DNA of 47,159 nt. Source: Mycobacterium sp. Root135. GTDB lineage: Bacteria > Actinomycetota > Actinomycetes > Mycobacteriales > Mycobacteriaceae. The stretch covers positions 1-47,159 of the forward strand of contig NZ_LMEZ01000006.1 of NCBI RefSeq assembly GCF_001426545.1, given 5' to 3'. Position numbers and translations under genes: made by a program. The notes under the pieces are model-generated. The model was not told where the DNA came from, did not search any database, and saw only the letters and a program-made list of their open reading frames with translations. Of this stretch, positions 18,489 to 26,638 are shown piece after piece (the first letter of the stretch is position 1; each line of letters opens with the position of its first letter).

Positions 18489-20987
18489 TCAGCGGCGCTG
18501 AACTGCACCGACACGGGCGACCGCCACCTCGACGGCCGCATCCCGCGCCGCGCTGGCCTCGTCTTCGGTCAGGGTCCGATCGGGTGCGCGGAACCGCAGC
18601 GCCAAGGCCAGCGAGGTGTTGCCCTCGCCGACCTGTGGGCCGCGGTACACGTCGAAGATCCGGACGTCCTCGAGGAGTTCACCCGCCCCGTCGCGCACCG
18701 CGTCGACCACCGATTGCGCGGCGACGCTGTCGGCGACGATCAGGCTCACGTCCTGGAACACCGCCGGGAACGGTGACACCGACGGGGCAGGCAGCGGTTC
18801 GACCACCGGCACGGCGCTGAGGTTCAGTTCGACGGCGCAGACGCCCTTCGGCAGGCCGGACCGCTCGATCACGGCGGGATGCAATTCCCCGGCGTACCCG
18901 ACAACGGCGCCGTCGAGGACGATCTCGGCGCACCGACCCGGGTGCCACGGCAACTGTTGCGCGGCTCGGAACTCGAACTCGACGTGGCAGGCCCGCCCGA
19001 CGATGCGCACCGCCTCGAACGCGTCCATCGCGTCGACGCGACGGCCGGGCCCCCACGGGCCCGCGGGCTGGCGCATGCCGGTCAGGACGGCCGCGACGTG
19101 CAGGGGTTGCCGTGGCAGGGCGCCGTCGATGAGCGCCATCTCGGCCGCGGTGGGCCGACGGTCGACGGGGAGCCGCTCGACCGTCTTGGTCTGAGGCGTC
19201 GCCAACACCACCTGCTGGATGCCGAAGAGCGCGTCGTCGGTGGCACCACGGGACACGTTGCGCGTCAACGCCTCCAACAGGCCGGGCAGAAGCGTCGACG
19301 CCAGCCGTGGCCGGTCGGCCTCGAGGGGGTTGAGCACGGACATGGTGGCGCGCCGGGGATCGTCGACCGGCAGTCCCCAGACGTCGAAGACGCCCGCCGG
19401 CAGGAACGGCGTCGGGAGCACCTCGACGTAACCGTTGAGCGCCAACGACTTTCCGACGGCACGCCGACGCTTCTGGGTCGGGGTCAGGCCACGGCCCGCG
19501 GGAGCGGTCGGCAGGATCGACGGGATCTTCTCGAGCCCCTCCAGCCGCAGCACCTCCTCGACGAGGTCGGCGGGCTGCTTGAGGTCGGGCCGCCAACTCG
19601 GCGGCACGGCGGTGACGATCCCGTCCGCCTCCGTCACGCGGCACCCGATCTGGGTCAGCCGTCGCACGGTCGCGCCCACCGGGTAGGCCACGCCGGCCAG
19701 CCGGTCGGGCAGGTCCGACGGCATGCTGACCGCGGCAGGCGACCAGTCGTCGCGAGGCGGATCACCGCGCCAGTCGGTGAGCTTCGGCTCTACGGTGCCG
19801 CTGGCGATCTCGGCAAGCAGGGCAGCACTGCGGTCAAGGGCGGCAATGGAGATCGCGGGGTCGACGGTGCGCTCGTAGCGGCGGCTGGCCTCACTGACCA
19901 GACGCAGACGCCGCTGTGTGCGCGACACCGTCGCCGGATCCCACACCGCCGCCTCGAGGAGGACGTCGGTGGTGCTGTCGCGAACCTCTGTCGTGCCTGC
20001 GCCCATCACGCCACCGAGGGCTGCGGTCGCCACGTCGTCGACGATCAGCACGTCACCCGGGTCGAGGGTGCGCTTCACGTCGTCGAGGGTGACGACGGTC
20101 TCCCCCGGCGTGGCGAAGCGGACGTCGAACCCGCCGTTGATCAGGCTGCGGTCGTGCGCGTGCAGCGGGTGCCCGAGTTCGAGCATCACGTAGTTGGTCA
20201 CGTCGACCGCGGGCGAGATGGCCCTGATGCCGCTCAGCAGAAGTCGGCGTTGCATCCACCACGGCGAGACCGCGGTCGGGTCGATGCCGACGACCGGGCG
20301 AAGGCCGAATCGTTGGACGCCCGTACCGGGTTGGACGGTCAGCGGCCACGCCTCGTCGGTGGCAGGCAGTGGTTCGACGTCGGCCGGGTCGACGAAGTCG
20401 AGGTCGTAGGCGCAGGCCAGCTCGCGGGCCATCCCGCGAATCGACAGGCAGTAGCCGCGGTCGGGGGTTATCGCAAGATCGAAGACGACGTCGTCGAGTC
20501 CGACCACGTCGACCGCGGAGTCTCCTGGCTCGGCGGTGCCGGGGGGCAGCACCATGATTCCGGCGTGGTCGCTGCCGAGGTTGAGCTCGGAGGACGAGCA
20601 GATCATCCCGTCGGACGTACGGCCGTAGGTCTTGCGCTTGGCGATGGTGAAGTCACCGGGGAGGGTGGTACCGGGCAGCGCCACGACGACGAGGTCGCCG
20701 ACGGCGAAATTGGTTGCGCCGCAGACGATGTCGCGCGGTTCACCGTCGACGTTCTGGGAGCCGACGTCGACCTTGCACGCCCGGATGGGCTTCTTGAACT
20801 CGGTGAGCTCCTCGATCTCGACGACGCGGCCGATCGTCAGCGGTCCGGACACCGGGCCGACGGGAATGATCTCCTCGACCTCGTGGCCGATGTCGATCAG
20901 GGCACGCTCGAGCTCGGCGGGTGAGACGTCCCAGCCGGGAGCGCCGGCCCGCACGACGTCGCGCAGCCAGCTGTAGGCAACGCGCAT
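18489..20987 (-). CDS. pheT: Phenylalanyl-tRNA synthetase beta subunit
   Basis: Large subunit of the tetrameric PheRS. The 832-residue product has an N-terminal EMAP/OB-type tRNA-binding domain (about 40-150, with the cognate VVCGATNF region). B3/B4 editing and B5 domains follow, and a C-terminal anticodon-binding ferredoxin-like domain (FPAVFQDVSLIVADSV onwards). Length is typical. The ATG overlaps the pheS stop by one base (TGATG), so the subunits are coupled. Its stop is 29 bp before the argC region, where the argC promoter and ARG box begin. Confidence 0.97.
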   Translation of the reverse strand: MRVAYSWLRDVVRAGAPGWDVSPAELERALIDIGHEVEEIIPVGPVSGPLTIGRVVEIEELTEFKKPIRACKVDVGSQNVDGEPRDIVCGATNFAVGDLVVVALPGTTLPGDFTIAKRKTYGRTSDGMICSSSELNLGSDHAGIMVLPPGTAEPGDSAVDVVGLDDVVFDLAITPDRGYCLSIRGMARELACAYDLDFVDPADVEPLPATDEAWPLTVQPGTGVQRFGLRPVVGIDPTAVSPWWMQRRLLLSGIRAISPAVDVTNYVMLELGHPLHAHDRSLINGGFDVRFATPGETVVTLDDVKRTLDPGDVLIVDDVATAALGGVMGAGTTEVRDSTTDVLLEAAVWDPATVSRTQRRLRLVSEASRRYERTVDPAISIAALDRSAALLAEIASGTVEPKLTDWRGDPPRDDWSPAAVSMPSDLPDRLAGVAYPVGATVRRLTQIGCRVTEADGIVTAVPPSWRPDLKQPADLVEEVLRLEGLEKIPSILPTAPAGRGLTPTQKRRRAVGKSLALNGYVEVLPTPFLPAGVFDVWGLPVDDPRRATMSVLNPLEADRPRLASTLLPGLLEALTRNVSRGATDDALFGIQQVVLATPQTKTVERLPVDRRPTAAEMALIDGALPRQPLHVAAVLTGMRQPAGPWGPGRRVDAMDAFEAVRIVGRACHVEFEFRAAQQLPWHPGRCAEIVLDGAVVGYAGELHPAVIERSGLPKGVCAVELNLSAVPVVEPLPAPSVSPFPAVFQDVSLIVADSVAAQSVVDAVRDGAGELLEDVRIFDVYRGPQVGEGNTSLALALRFRAPDRTLTEDEASAARDAAVEVAVARVGAVQRR

Positions 20988-22036
20988 CAGGCACCCACCC
21001 CGAACGGAAGCGAGAACCGCACGTCACCCTCGACCATGTCGCGCATGTCGGGAATGCCGTTGCGGAACTGAAGAGTTCGCTCCAGGCCCATGCCGAACGC
21101 GAACCCGGAGTACTCGTCCGGGTCGATGCCGCAGGCGCGAAGGACGTTGGGGTTCATCATCCCGCAACCGCCCCACTCCACCCAGCCAGGGCCGCCCTTC
21201 TTGTCCTCGAACCAGATGTCGACCTCGGCCGAGGGTTCGGTGAAGGGAAAGAAGTGGGGACGCAGGCGCGTGCGACCCTCCGGCCCGAACTCGGCACGCG
21301 CGAAGGCGTCGAGCGTGCCGCGTAGGTTGGCCATCGTCAGCCCGCGGTCGACGGCCATGCCCTCGACCTGATGGAAGACCGGAGTATGGGTCGCGTCGAG
21401 CTCGTCGGTGCGGAACGTCCGGCCGATGGAGACGATGTAGACGGGCAACTCACGTGCCAGCAGCGCCCGAATCTGCACCGGAGACGTGTGGGTGCGCAGC
21501 ACCTGCCGTGACCCGTCGGGCGCGATCTGGAAGGTGTCCTGCTCGCTGCGCGCCGGATGGTCGGGCGGAAAGTTCAGTGCGTCGAAGTTGAACTGCTCGG
21601 TCTCGACCTCGGGGCCCTCGGCCAGTTCCCAGCCCATCGCGACGAAGACGTCGGCAACGTGGTCGGTCAGGATGGTGATGGGGTGGCGGGCGCCGATCGG
21701 CTCACGGGTCGACGGCAAGGTGACGTCGATGCGTTCGGCAACCAGGGCGGCGGCGTCACGCTCGGCGCGGAGCACCTCGATACGCGCGTCGAAGGCGGCC
21801 TGAGCCTCGGTGCGGGCCACGTTGACGCGGCGACCGGCGTCGGCCCGCTCGGCCTTGTCCAGCGCGCCAAGCGCCTGACGTGCCAGCGCGATGGGCGACT
21901 TGTCGCCGAGGTGTTCGGTCTTGGCCCGCGCCAGCGCATCCAGGTCGGCCGCCTGCTCGAAGGCCTGGTGGGCCGCACTGACGGCATTGACCAGCGCTTC
22001 CTGCGAAAGTCCCGACGAGTCCGGCTGATTTACCAC
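20987..22036 (-). CDS. pheS: Phenylalanyl-tRNA synthetase alpha subunit
   Basis: Catalytic class II subunit of PheRS. About 349 residues from the GTG at 22036. An N-terminal coiled coil is followed by the catalytic core with THTSPVQIR, FRTDELDATHTPVFHQVEG (motif 2 region) and GFAFGMGLERTLQFRNGI (motif 3). The frame stays open to 22084, but that would run almost to the ssuD stop, and the N-terminal residues there are not family-like. The gap to ssuD is 37 bp. No phenylalanine attenuator or T-box was recognised upstream. Confidence 0.96.
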   Translation of the reverse strand: MVNQPDSSGLSQEALVNAVSAAHQAFEQAADLDALARAKTEHLGDKSPIALARQALGALDKAERADAGRRVNVARTEAQAAFDARIEVLRAERDAAALVAERIDVTLPSTREPIGARHPITILTDHVADVFVAMGWELAEGPEVETEQFNFDALNFPPDHPARSEQDTFQIAPDGSRQVLRTHTSPVQIRALLARELPVYIVSIGRTFRTDELDATHTPVFHQVEGMAVDRGLTMANLRGTLDAFARAEFGPEGRTRLRPHFFPFTEPSAEVDIWFEDKKGGPGWVEWGGCGMMNPNVLRACGIDPDEYSGFAFGMGLERTLQFRNGIPDMRDMVEGDVRFSLPFGVGA

Positions 22037-22073
22037 CCGGCGATCATAGCCAGGAGCGGGCTGTGACCCACCA

Positions 22074-23168
22074 CTAGGCGACACCCTTCTGCTTGAGCAG
22101 CGGGAGCACTCCCTCGGCGAACCAGTGCGCCTCCTCGAGGTGCGGGTAGCCCGAGAGGATGAACTCGTCGAAGCCCAGCGAGTGATATTCGATGATCAGG
22201 TTGGCGACTTCTTGGTGACTGCCCACCAGGGCAGTGCCCGCTCCCCCGCGCACCAGGCCTACCCCCGCCCACAGGTTGGGGTAGATCTCCAGGCCGTCGA
22301 GCCGGCCGCCGTGCAGCGCCGTCATCCGCCGCTGACCCTCCGACTGCGAACTGGCGTGTAGCGCAGTCTGCTTGGCGATCTGATCTTCGCTGAGCCCGGC
22401 GACCAGCTCGTCGGCGACCGCCCATGCGGCCGCCGAGGTGTCCCGGCTGATGGTGTGCAGCCGAATGCCGAACCGCATGGTGCGGCCGCGAGCAGCGGCA
22501 AGCTCGCGCACCTTCGCGATCTTGGCGGCCGCCGCTCGAGGCGGCTCACCCCACGTCAGGTACACGTCGACGTGTTGGGCCGCGATGGGCATGGCGGCCG
22601 GCGACGAACCACCGAAGTAGAACTGCGGCAACGGGTCTGGCGGGGAGGACACCATCGCGTTCTCGACGTGGTAGTACTTCCCCTCGAAGTCCAGCGGGCC
22701 GTTTCGCCAAATCGAGTCGACGATGTGCAGGAATTCTCCAGTGCGGGCATAGCGTTCGTCATGATCCAGCCAGTCCCCGAAGCGCCGCTGCTCGAGGTCG
22801 TCACCGCCGGTCACGATGTTGAGTAGCACCCGACCCCCGGAGAAGCGTTGCAGCGTCGCCGCTTGCTGCGCGGCCAGCGTCGGAGGTACCAGCCCAGGAC
22901 GGAACGCGACGAGGAACTTCAACCTCTCCGTCTCTGCCAGCAGGGCGGCCGTCGTCAACCAGGCGTCCTCACACCATGTTCCGGTCGGCGTGAGGACGCC
23001 TTCGAAGCCGAGCCGGTCGGCAGCGCGCGCCACCTCGGCGAGATAGCCCCGGGTCGGGTGGCGGTAGTTCGGCGGCAGGACTTGGTTCGCCGAGGCGTGC
23101 GACGACGCGACGATGGAGCGGCTGTCGCCGCTGGTGGGGAGGAACCAGAAGAATTTCGCCGTAGACAT
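22074..23168 (-). CDS. ssuD: FMNH2-dependent alkanesulfonate monooxygenase
   Basis: Luciferase-like flavin monooxygenase that splits alkanesulfonates to aldehyde and sulfite, giving sulfur for cysteine. The 364-residue product follows E. coli SsuD closely: FWFLPTSGDSR at the N-terminus, then GVLTPTGTWCEDAW and LKFLVAFRPGLVPPTLAARQ-like (AAQQAATLQRFSGGR). LYLTWGEPP-type (VYLTWGEPPRAAA) and SPNLWAGVGLVRGGAGTALVG-type stretches follow, ending GYPHLEEAHWF. The ATG at 23168 has an AGGAG site 5 bp upstream and lies 7 bp after the ssuA stop. It is the last gene of ssuCBAD. The flavin reductase partner (SsuE) is not in the window. Confidence 0.95.
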   Translation of the reverse strand: MSTAKFFWFLPTSGDSRSIVASSHASANQVLPPNYRHPTRGYLAEVARAADRLGFEGVLTPTGTWCEDAWLTTAALLAETERLKFLVAFRPGLVPPTLAAQQAATLQRFSGGRVLLNIVTGGDDLEQRRFGDWLDHDERYARTGEFLHIVDSIWRNGPLDFEGKYYHVENAMVSSPPDPLPQFYFGGSSPAAMPIAAQHVDVYLTWGEPPRAAAAKIAKVRELAAARGRTMRFGIRLHTISRDTSAAAWAVADELVAGLSEDQIAKQTALHASSQSEGQRRMTALHGGRLDGLEIYPNLWAGVGLVRGGAGTALVGSHQEVANLIIEYHSLGFDEFILSGYPHLEEAHWFAEGVLPLLKQKGVA

Positions 23169-23175
23169 GAAACTC

Positions 23176-24207
23176 CTAATTTCCTTTAGTGACATAGGGT
23201 TTGAGGGCTTCGTCGAAGCGGTGGTCGACCCAGTCGGCGAACGTGGGCGCCGCCGAGATCTGCTTGGTCTCGGCGAACAGGTCGGCCAGCTTCTGCTCGG
23301 AGGCGATCAGCTGGTCCGACAGCGCCACCGACGACCGCAGGCTCCGGCCCTGCGCGACGGTCCCGACCGGCAGTGCCAGGCCGACCGCCGCCGAGTACTT
23401 GGCAGCCCATTCGGCGGGATGGTCCTGCGCCCAGCGGGTCGCCTTGGCGTAGCGCACCAGGAGGTCACTCAGCGCGGAGTTGCGCTTCGGGTCGGCCAGC
23501 GCGGCGTCGGAGGCGATGCCGAACCCCGCACCGTTGGTGACGCCGGTCGCCTCGGCGATGCTGCGCACAGCCTGCTGCTCGACCTGCGCAGTGTAGGGGT
23601 CCCAGATCGCCCACGCGTCGGCCTGCCCGCTGGTGAAGGCGGTCAACGCGTCAGCGGGTTGCAGGAACACCAACTTCACGTCCGCGGGCGACAACCCGGC
23701 CTTCTGCAGCTGGGCCAGGATGTGCCCGTGGGCGGAGCTGCCCTTGCCGACCGCCACGCTCTTGCCACGCAGGTCGGCAACCGTCTTGATCGGCGAGTCC
23801 GCCCGCACCAGGATACGATCGCCGTCGCCCCCGTTCTCGTAGGCCGTCACCACCTTCACCTTCGCCCCTGAGGCGGCGCCGAAAATCGGCGGGGTGTTGC
23901 CGGTGACGGCGAAGTCGATCTTGCCCGCGGTCGCCGCCTCGATCTGCGGTGGTCCCGAGGTGAAGGTCGAGAACTCGACCTTGTACGGCAGATCGTTCAG
24001 GACACCCGCGGCATTCAGCAGTGACTCGGTGCCGCCCTTCTGGTCGCCGACCTGCAGGGTCACGTCGGACAGCTCGGACAACGGCACCGTGGCCGGTGCC
24101 TGTTGCGTTCCCGCGCTCTCCTCTCGCGACACGCAGCCGGCAAGCACTCCGGCCAGCGTCAGCACTACTGCGACGCGGACGGCCATCCCTCGTCTGAATG
24201 TGGGCAT
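23176..24207 (-). CDS. ssuA: Sulfonate ABC transporter substrate-binding lipoprotein
   Basis: Captures aliphatic sulfonates outside the membrane for SsuBC. The 343-residue product has a lipoprotein signal with lipobox LAGC (Cys25). An NMT1/SsuA-type periplasmic binding fold follows: VGDQKGGTESLL, VEFSTFTSGPPQIEAA, and KGSSAHGHILAQLQKAGL near the hinge. AGGGGGAA lies before the ATG. The gap to ssuB is 32 bp. E. coli SsuA is soluble in the periplasm; anchoring by lipid is the usual actinobacterial form. Confidence 0.93.
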   Translation of the reverse strand: MPTFRRGMAVRVAVVLTLAGVLAGCVSREESAGTQQAPATVPLSELSDVTLQVGDQKGGTESLLNAAGVLNDLPYKVEFSTFTSGPPQIEAATAGKIDFAVTGNTPPIFGAASGAKVKVVTAYENGGDGDRILVRADSPIKTVADLRGKSVAVGKGSSAHGHILAQLQKAGLSPADVKLVFLQPADALTAFTSGQADAWAIWDPYTAQVEQQAVRSIAEATGVTNGAGFGIASDAALADPKRNSALSDLLVRYAKATRWAQDHPAEWAAKYSAAVGLALPVGTVAQGRSLRSSVALSDQLIASEQKLADLFAETKQISAAPTFADWVDHRFDEALKPYVTKGN

Positions 24208-24239
24208 GACTGTTCCCCCTGAGAATCGATGGTGTGTTG

Positions 24240-24977
24240 TCAGAGCGCGACGCCGAGCTGGTCGAGCAGCTCGGCGCGGTAACGCTCGGTGTTGGCCGAC
24301 GGGTCAGACGGCGAGCGCCGCGCGTCGTCGATCGCGAGTTCGTGGATCACGCGTCCCTCGTCGAGGACCAGCACCCGGTCGGCCAGGGCCACGGCTTCGT
24401 CGACGTCGTGGGTCACCAGGAGCACGCCGAAGTGGTGCTCGCGCCACAGGTCGAGCAGCAAGGCGCGCATCGACAACCGGGTCAACGCGTCGAGGGCTCC
24501 GAACGGTTCGTCGAGCAGCAGCAGTTCCGGCTCGCCCACCAGCGCCCTGGCCAGCGACACCCGTTGGGCCTGACCGCCGGACAACGTCAGCGGCCAGGCG
24601 TCCGCGCGATCGGTGAGTTCGACGTCGGCCAGCGCACTGTCGGCGCGGGTCGCGATCTCGGCCTTGGACAGTCGGATTCGGGTCAGCCCGTAGCCGACGT
24701 TGGTGCGCACGTCGCGCCACGGGAACAGCCGCGGCTCCTGGAACGCCAAGGCGGGCGCACCGGCGACCACGCGCTCGCCGGTGTGTTCGGTCGACAGACC
24801 TGCCAGCACGCGGAGCACCGTCGACTTACCCGATCCGCTGCGACCGATCAGCGCGACGATCTCGCCGTTGCCGATCTGCACGGACACGTCGTCGAGGACG
24901 TGGTGCTCGCCGTACCACTTGTCAACGTGGCTGAGCTGGCCGGCGACTCCGGTCCGCCGATCGGAGGTAACGGTCAT
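24240..24977 (-). CDS. ssuB: Sulfonate ABC transporter ATP-binding protein
   Basis: Energises sulfonate import. The 245-residue ATPase has Walker A GRSGSGKST (45-53), a Q-loop near ALAFQEPRLFPW, signature LSGGQAQR (132-139) and Walker B LLLLDEPFGALD (152-163). All are typical of the nitrate/sulfonate/taurine importer class. The ATG overlaps the ssuC stop as ATGA (24974-24977). The gene lies between the permease and binding-protein genes, giving the order C-B-A-D rather than the E. coli order E-A-D-C-B. Confidence 0.95.
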   Translation of the reverse strand: MTVTSDRRTGVAGQLSHVDKWYGEHHVLDDVSVQIGNGEIVALIGRSGSGKSTVLRVLAGLSTEHTGERVVAGAPALAFQEPRLFPWRDVRTNVGYGLTRIRLSKAEIATRADSALADVELTDRADAWPLTLSGGQAQRVSLARALVGEPELLLLDEPFGALDALTRLSMRALLLDLWREHHFGVLLVTHDVDEAVALADRVLVLDEGRVIHELAIDDARRSPSDPSANTERYRAELLDQLGVAL

Positions 24978-25789
24978 GAGCGGTACCTCAGGGCGCGTCG
25001 CTCGGCGACCCGCACGATTGCGTCGGTGCCGATGCCGAGCATCGCGTAGACGATCAGGCCGAAGATGATGACGTCGATGCGCAGGAAGTCACGGGCGTTG
25101 TTGATCAGGTATCCAATTCCCTTGTCGGCGTTGATCTGCTCGGCCACGATGAGTGTGAGCCACGCTATCGCCAGGGACTGGCGCAAGCCGACGAGCACCT
25201 GCGGCGCCGCGCTCGGCACGATGATGGTGCGGAATCGCTGCCAGAACGAGAAGCCAAGCACCTGAGCGGTTTCGAAGAGCTTGGGATCGACCTGCCTGAT
25301 CGCGGAGAACGTGTTGAGGTAGAGCGGGAAGCTGACGCCGAGCGCGACCAGGAGCACCTTCGGCAGCTCGCCGATGCCGAACCACAGGATGAAGAGCGGG
25401 ATCAGACCGAGATGCGGTAGCGCCCGGAGCATCTGCATCGGTGGGTCGACGGTTGCCTCGAACCACGGCGAGAGACCGACGGCGGTACCGAGCGCGACGC
25501 CGATCATGCCGCCGAGGAGCAAGCCCTCGACGACGCGTACCCCCGACACGCCGAGCGCGTCGGCCAGTTCACCGCTCTTGATCAGGTCGACACCCGCCTC
25601 GAGGATCAACGACGGTGCGGGCAGGACGTCCTGGGGGATGAGGCCGAGCGCGCTCCCCAGTTGCCACAGCGCCAGCAGGACGATCGGCGAAGCCAGCCGG
25701 ATCAGCCCCCACTTGCGCTGGCGCAAAAGGCCTTTCGCGGTCGCCGAACCCACCGTGGTCACGGAGGGAGGCACGACGGAGGTAGTCAC
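24974..25789 (-). CDS. ssuC: Sulfonate ABC transporter permease
   Basis: Inner-membrane channel of the sulfonate importer, 271 residues with about six hydrophobic segments (for example LIRLASPIVLLALWQLGSAL near residue 30). The cytoplasmic coupling loop reads EVAQVLG-like ETAQVLGFSFWQRFRTIIVPSAAPQ, the binding-protein-dependent permease signature that contacts SsuB. First gene of ssuCBAD. The ATG at 25789 is preceded by GGAGGTAG-type sequence on its strand. The 68 bp separating it from the lipoprotein gene hold a strong inverted repeat. Whether transcription comes from that gap or from upstream is not decided by sequence. Confidence 0.94.
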   Translation of the reverse strand: MTTSVVPPSVTTVGSATAKGLLRQRKWGLIRLASPIVLLALWQLGSALGLIPQDVLPAPSLILEAGVDLIKSGELADALGVSGVRVVEGLLLGGMIGVALGTAVGLSPWFEATVDPPMQMLRALPHLGLIPLFILWFGIGELPKVLLVALGVSFPLYLNTFSAIRQVDPKLFETAQVLGFSFWQRFRTIIVPSAAPQVLVGLRQSLAIAWLTLIVAEQINADKGIGYLINNARDFLRIDVIIFGLIVYAMLGIGTDAIVRVAERRALRYRS

Positions 25790-25810
25790 GATGAGCCGAC
25801 GCTACGGAGC

Positions 25811-25838
25811 GAGCCGAAACCTGGGAAGGTTTCGACTC
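25811..25838. repeat. Inverted repeat between lipoprotein gene and ssuC
   Basis: CGAAACCT (25815-25822) and AGGTTTCG (25827-25834) form an 8-bp perfect arm pair around GGGA. GAG/CTC extends the arms to 12 bp with one mismatch. It starts 20 bp past the lipoprotein stop and ends 22 bp before the ssuC start. No T-run follows on the minus strand. It may be a terminator-like hairpin or an operator for ssu. Confidence 0.6.
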
Positions 25839-25857
25839 GCCCTGACGCAAAGGCGCG

Positions 25858-26565
25858 CTAGCCGAACCGCGTGCTGCCGGTGACGGTCCGTGCAGTCACG
25901 CTGCGACCGTTGATCTTCGAGCTGAGGGTGCGGTTCTGAAGGCTGACCGCCTGATCCGCCTGCTGCAGAACCCGTTTGTTGCGCACCTGCGCCTGGAACT
26001 GCGCGGTGTTGAGCTGTTGCAACTCGGCCTGTTCGAAGTCGCGTCCGGTGATGCCGCCGTTGAACTGAACGCCGGTCACCGAACCGTCGGGGCGCACGAT
26101 CCAGGAGGACCGAATCCCGTCCAGGTCCACCGTGTACACCCCGGCGGGGTCGGCCACCGCGGCGGCGGTGAACGTGTAGTTCGTGCCGTTCATGACGACG
26201 TTGCCCGTCAGATCGGAGCCCGTCAGATCGGAGCCGACGAAGGACGCCGCGAGGGTGTCGCGGAACTTGTTGGTGACGTCGACCTTGCCGTCGGTCCGGG
26301 TGCCGAAGAACCACGCCTCGTCGTCGACGCCGTTGCAGGCGTACGCGGCGATCCGGTCACCGTCGACCGAGATGCCGATGGTCATCTTCTTCCCGTCGGC
26401 CTCCATGTCCGCCACGTAGGTGGCGGCTTTCGGCGGCGGAGCGGGGGCGGCGGCACTCGACGAGGGCCCCGGCGACCCGCCGGAGCAAGCGGACAGGGCG
26501 CCAAGGACCACGAGTCCGGCCACCATGACGAGCAGTGTGCGAAGGAGAGTTTTCATGTCGGCCAT
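25858..26565 (-). CDS. Putative lipoprotein of unknown function
   Basis: Not assigned to a known family. The 235-residue product starts with a lipoprotein signal: hydrophobic 7-23, then lipobox LSAC with Cys27. A Ser/Pro/Ala-rich spacer to about 47 follows. The body contains repeated beta-type stretches, then a C-terminal charged helix-like part (QAQVRNKRVLQQADQAV). The anti-sigma gene lies 73 bp upstream on the same strand. This suggests it is the output or a sensor partner of the sigma system (inference). An in-frame 15-bp duplication doubles GSDLT near residues 110-120. GGGAGA precedes the first of two nearby ATGs. Confidence 0.82.
   Translation of the reverse strand: MADMKTLLRTLLVMVAGLVVLGALSACSGGSPGPSSSAAAPAPPPKAATYVADMEADGKKMTIGISVDGDRIAAYACNGVDDEAWFFGTRTDGKVDVTNKFRDTLAASFVGSDLTGSDLTGNVVMNGTNYTFTAAAVADPAGVYTVDLDGIRSSWIVRPDGSVTGVQFNGGITGRDFEQAELQQLNTAQFQAQVRNKRVLQQADQAVSLQNRTLSSKINGRSVTARTVTGSTRFG
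26206..26235. repeat. 15-bp perfect tandem duplication
   Basis: CGTCAGATCGGAGCC occurs at 26206-26220 and again at 26221-26235. It lies in the lipoprotein gene and keeps the frame, giving GSDLT twice. Confidence 0.9.
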
Positions 26566-26592
26566 GCTTCTCCCGGCCGAACGTCGTTACAT

Positions 26593-26620
26593 GGAGATTG
26601 TCAGGAGATCGCATGGAGAT
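26593..26620. repeat. Three GGAGAT repeats at 11-bp spacing
   Basis: GGAGAT starts at 26593, 26604 and 26615 (ATCTCC on the minus strand), always with 5-bp spacers. The array lies in the gap between the anti-sigma and lipoprotein genes, 28-55 bp before the lipoprotein start. Direct repeats phased at one helical turn are the usual target form of OmpR/PhoB-type winged-helix proteins. Confidence 0.6.
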
Positions 26621-26638
26621 CCCCAGTCACCGCCGCCC

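Noticed and set aside
25791..25883. 30-codon plus-strand frame ending ACCR, suggestive of a cysteine-responsive leader peptide
   Set aside because: It points away from the ssu genes, has no downstream gene on its strand and lacks a ribosome site.
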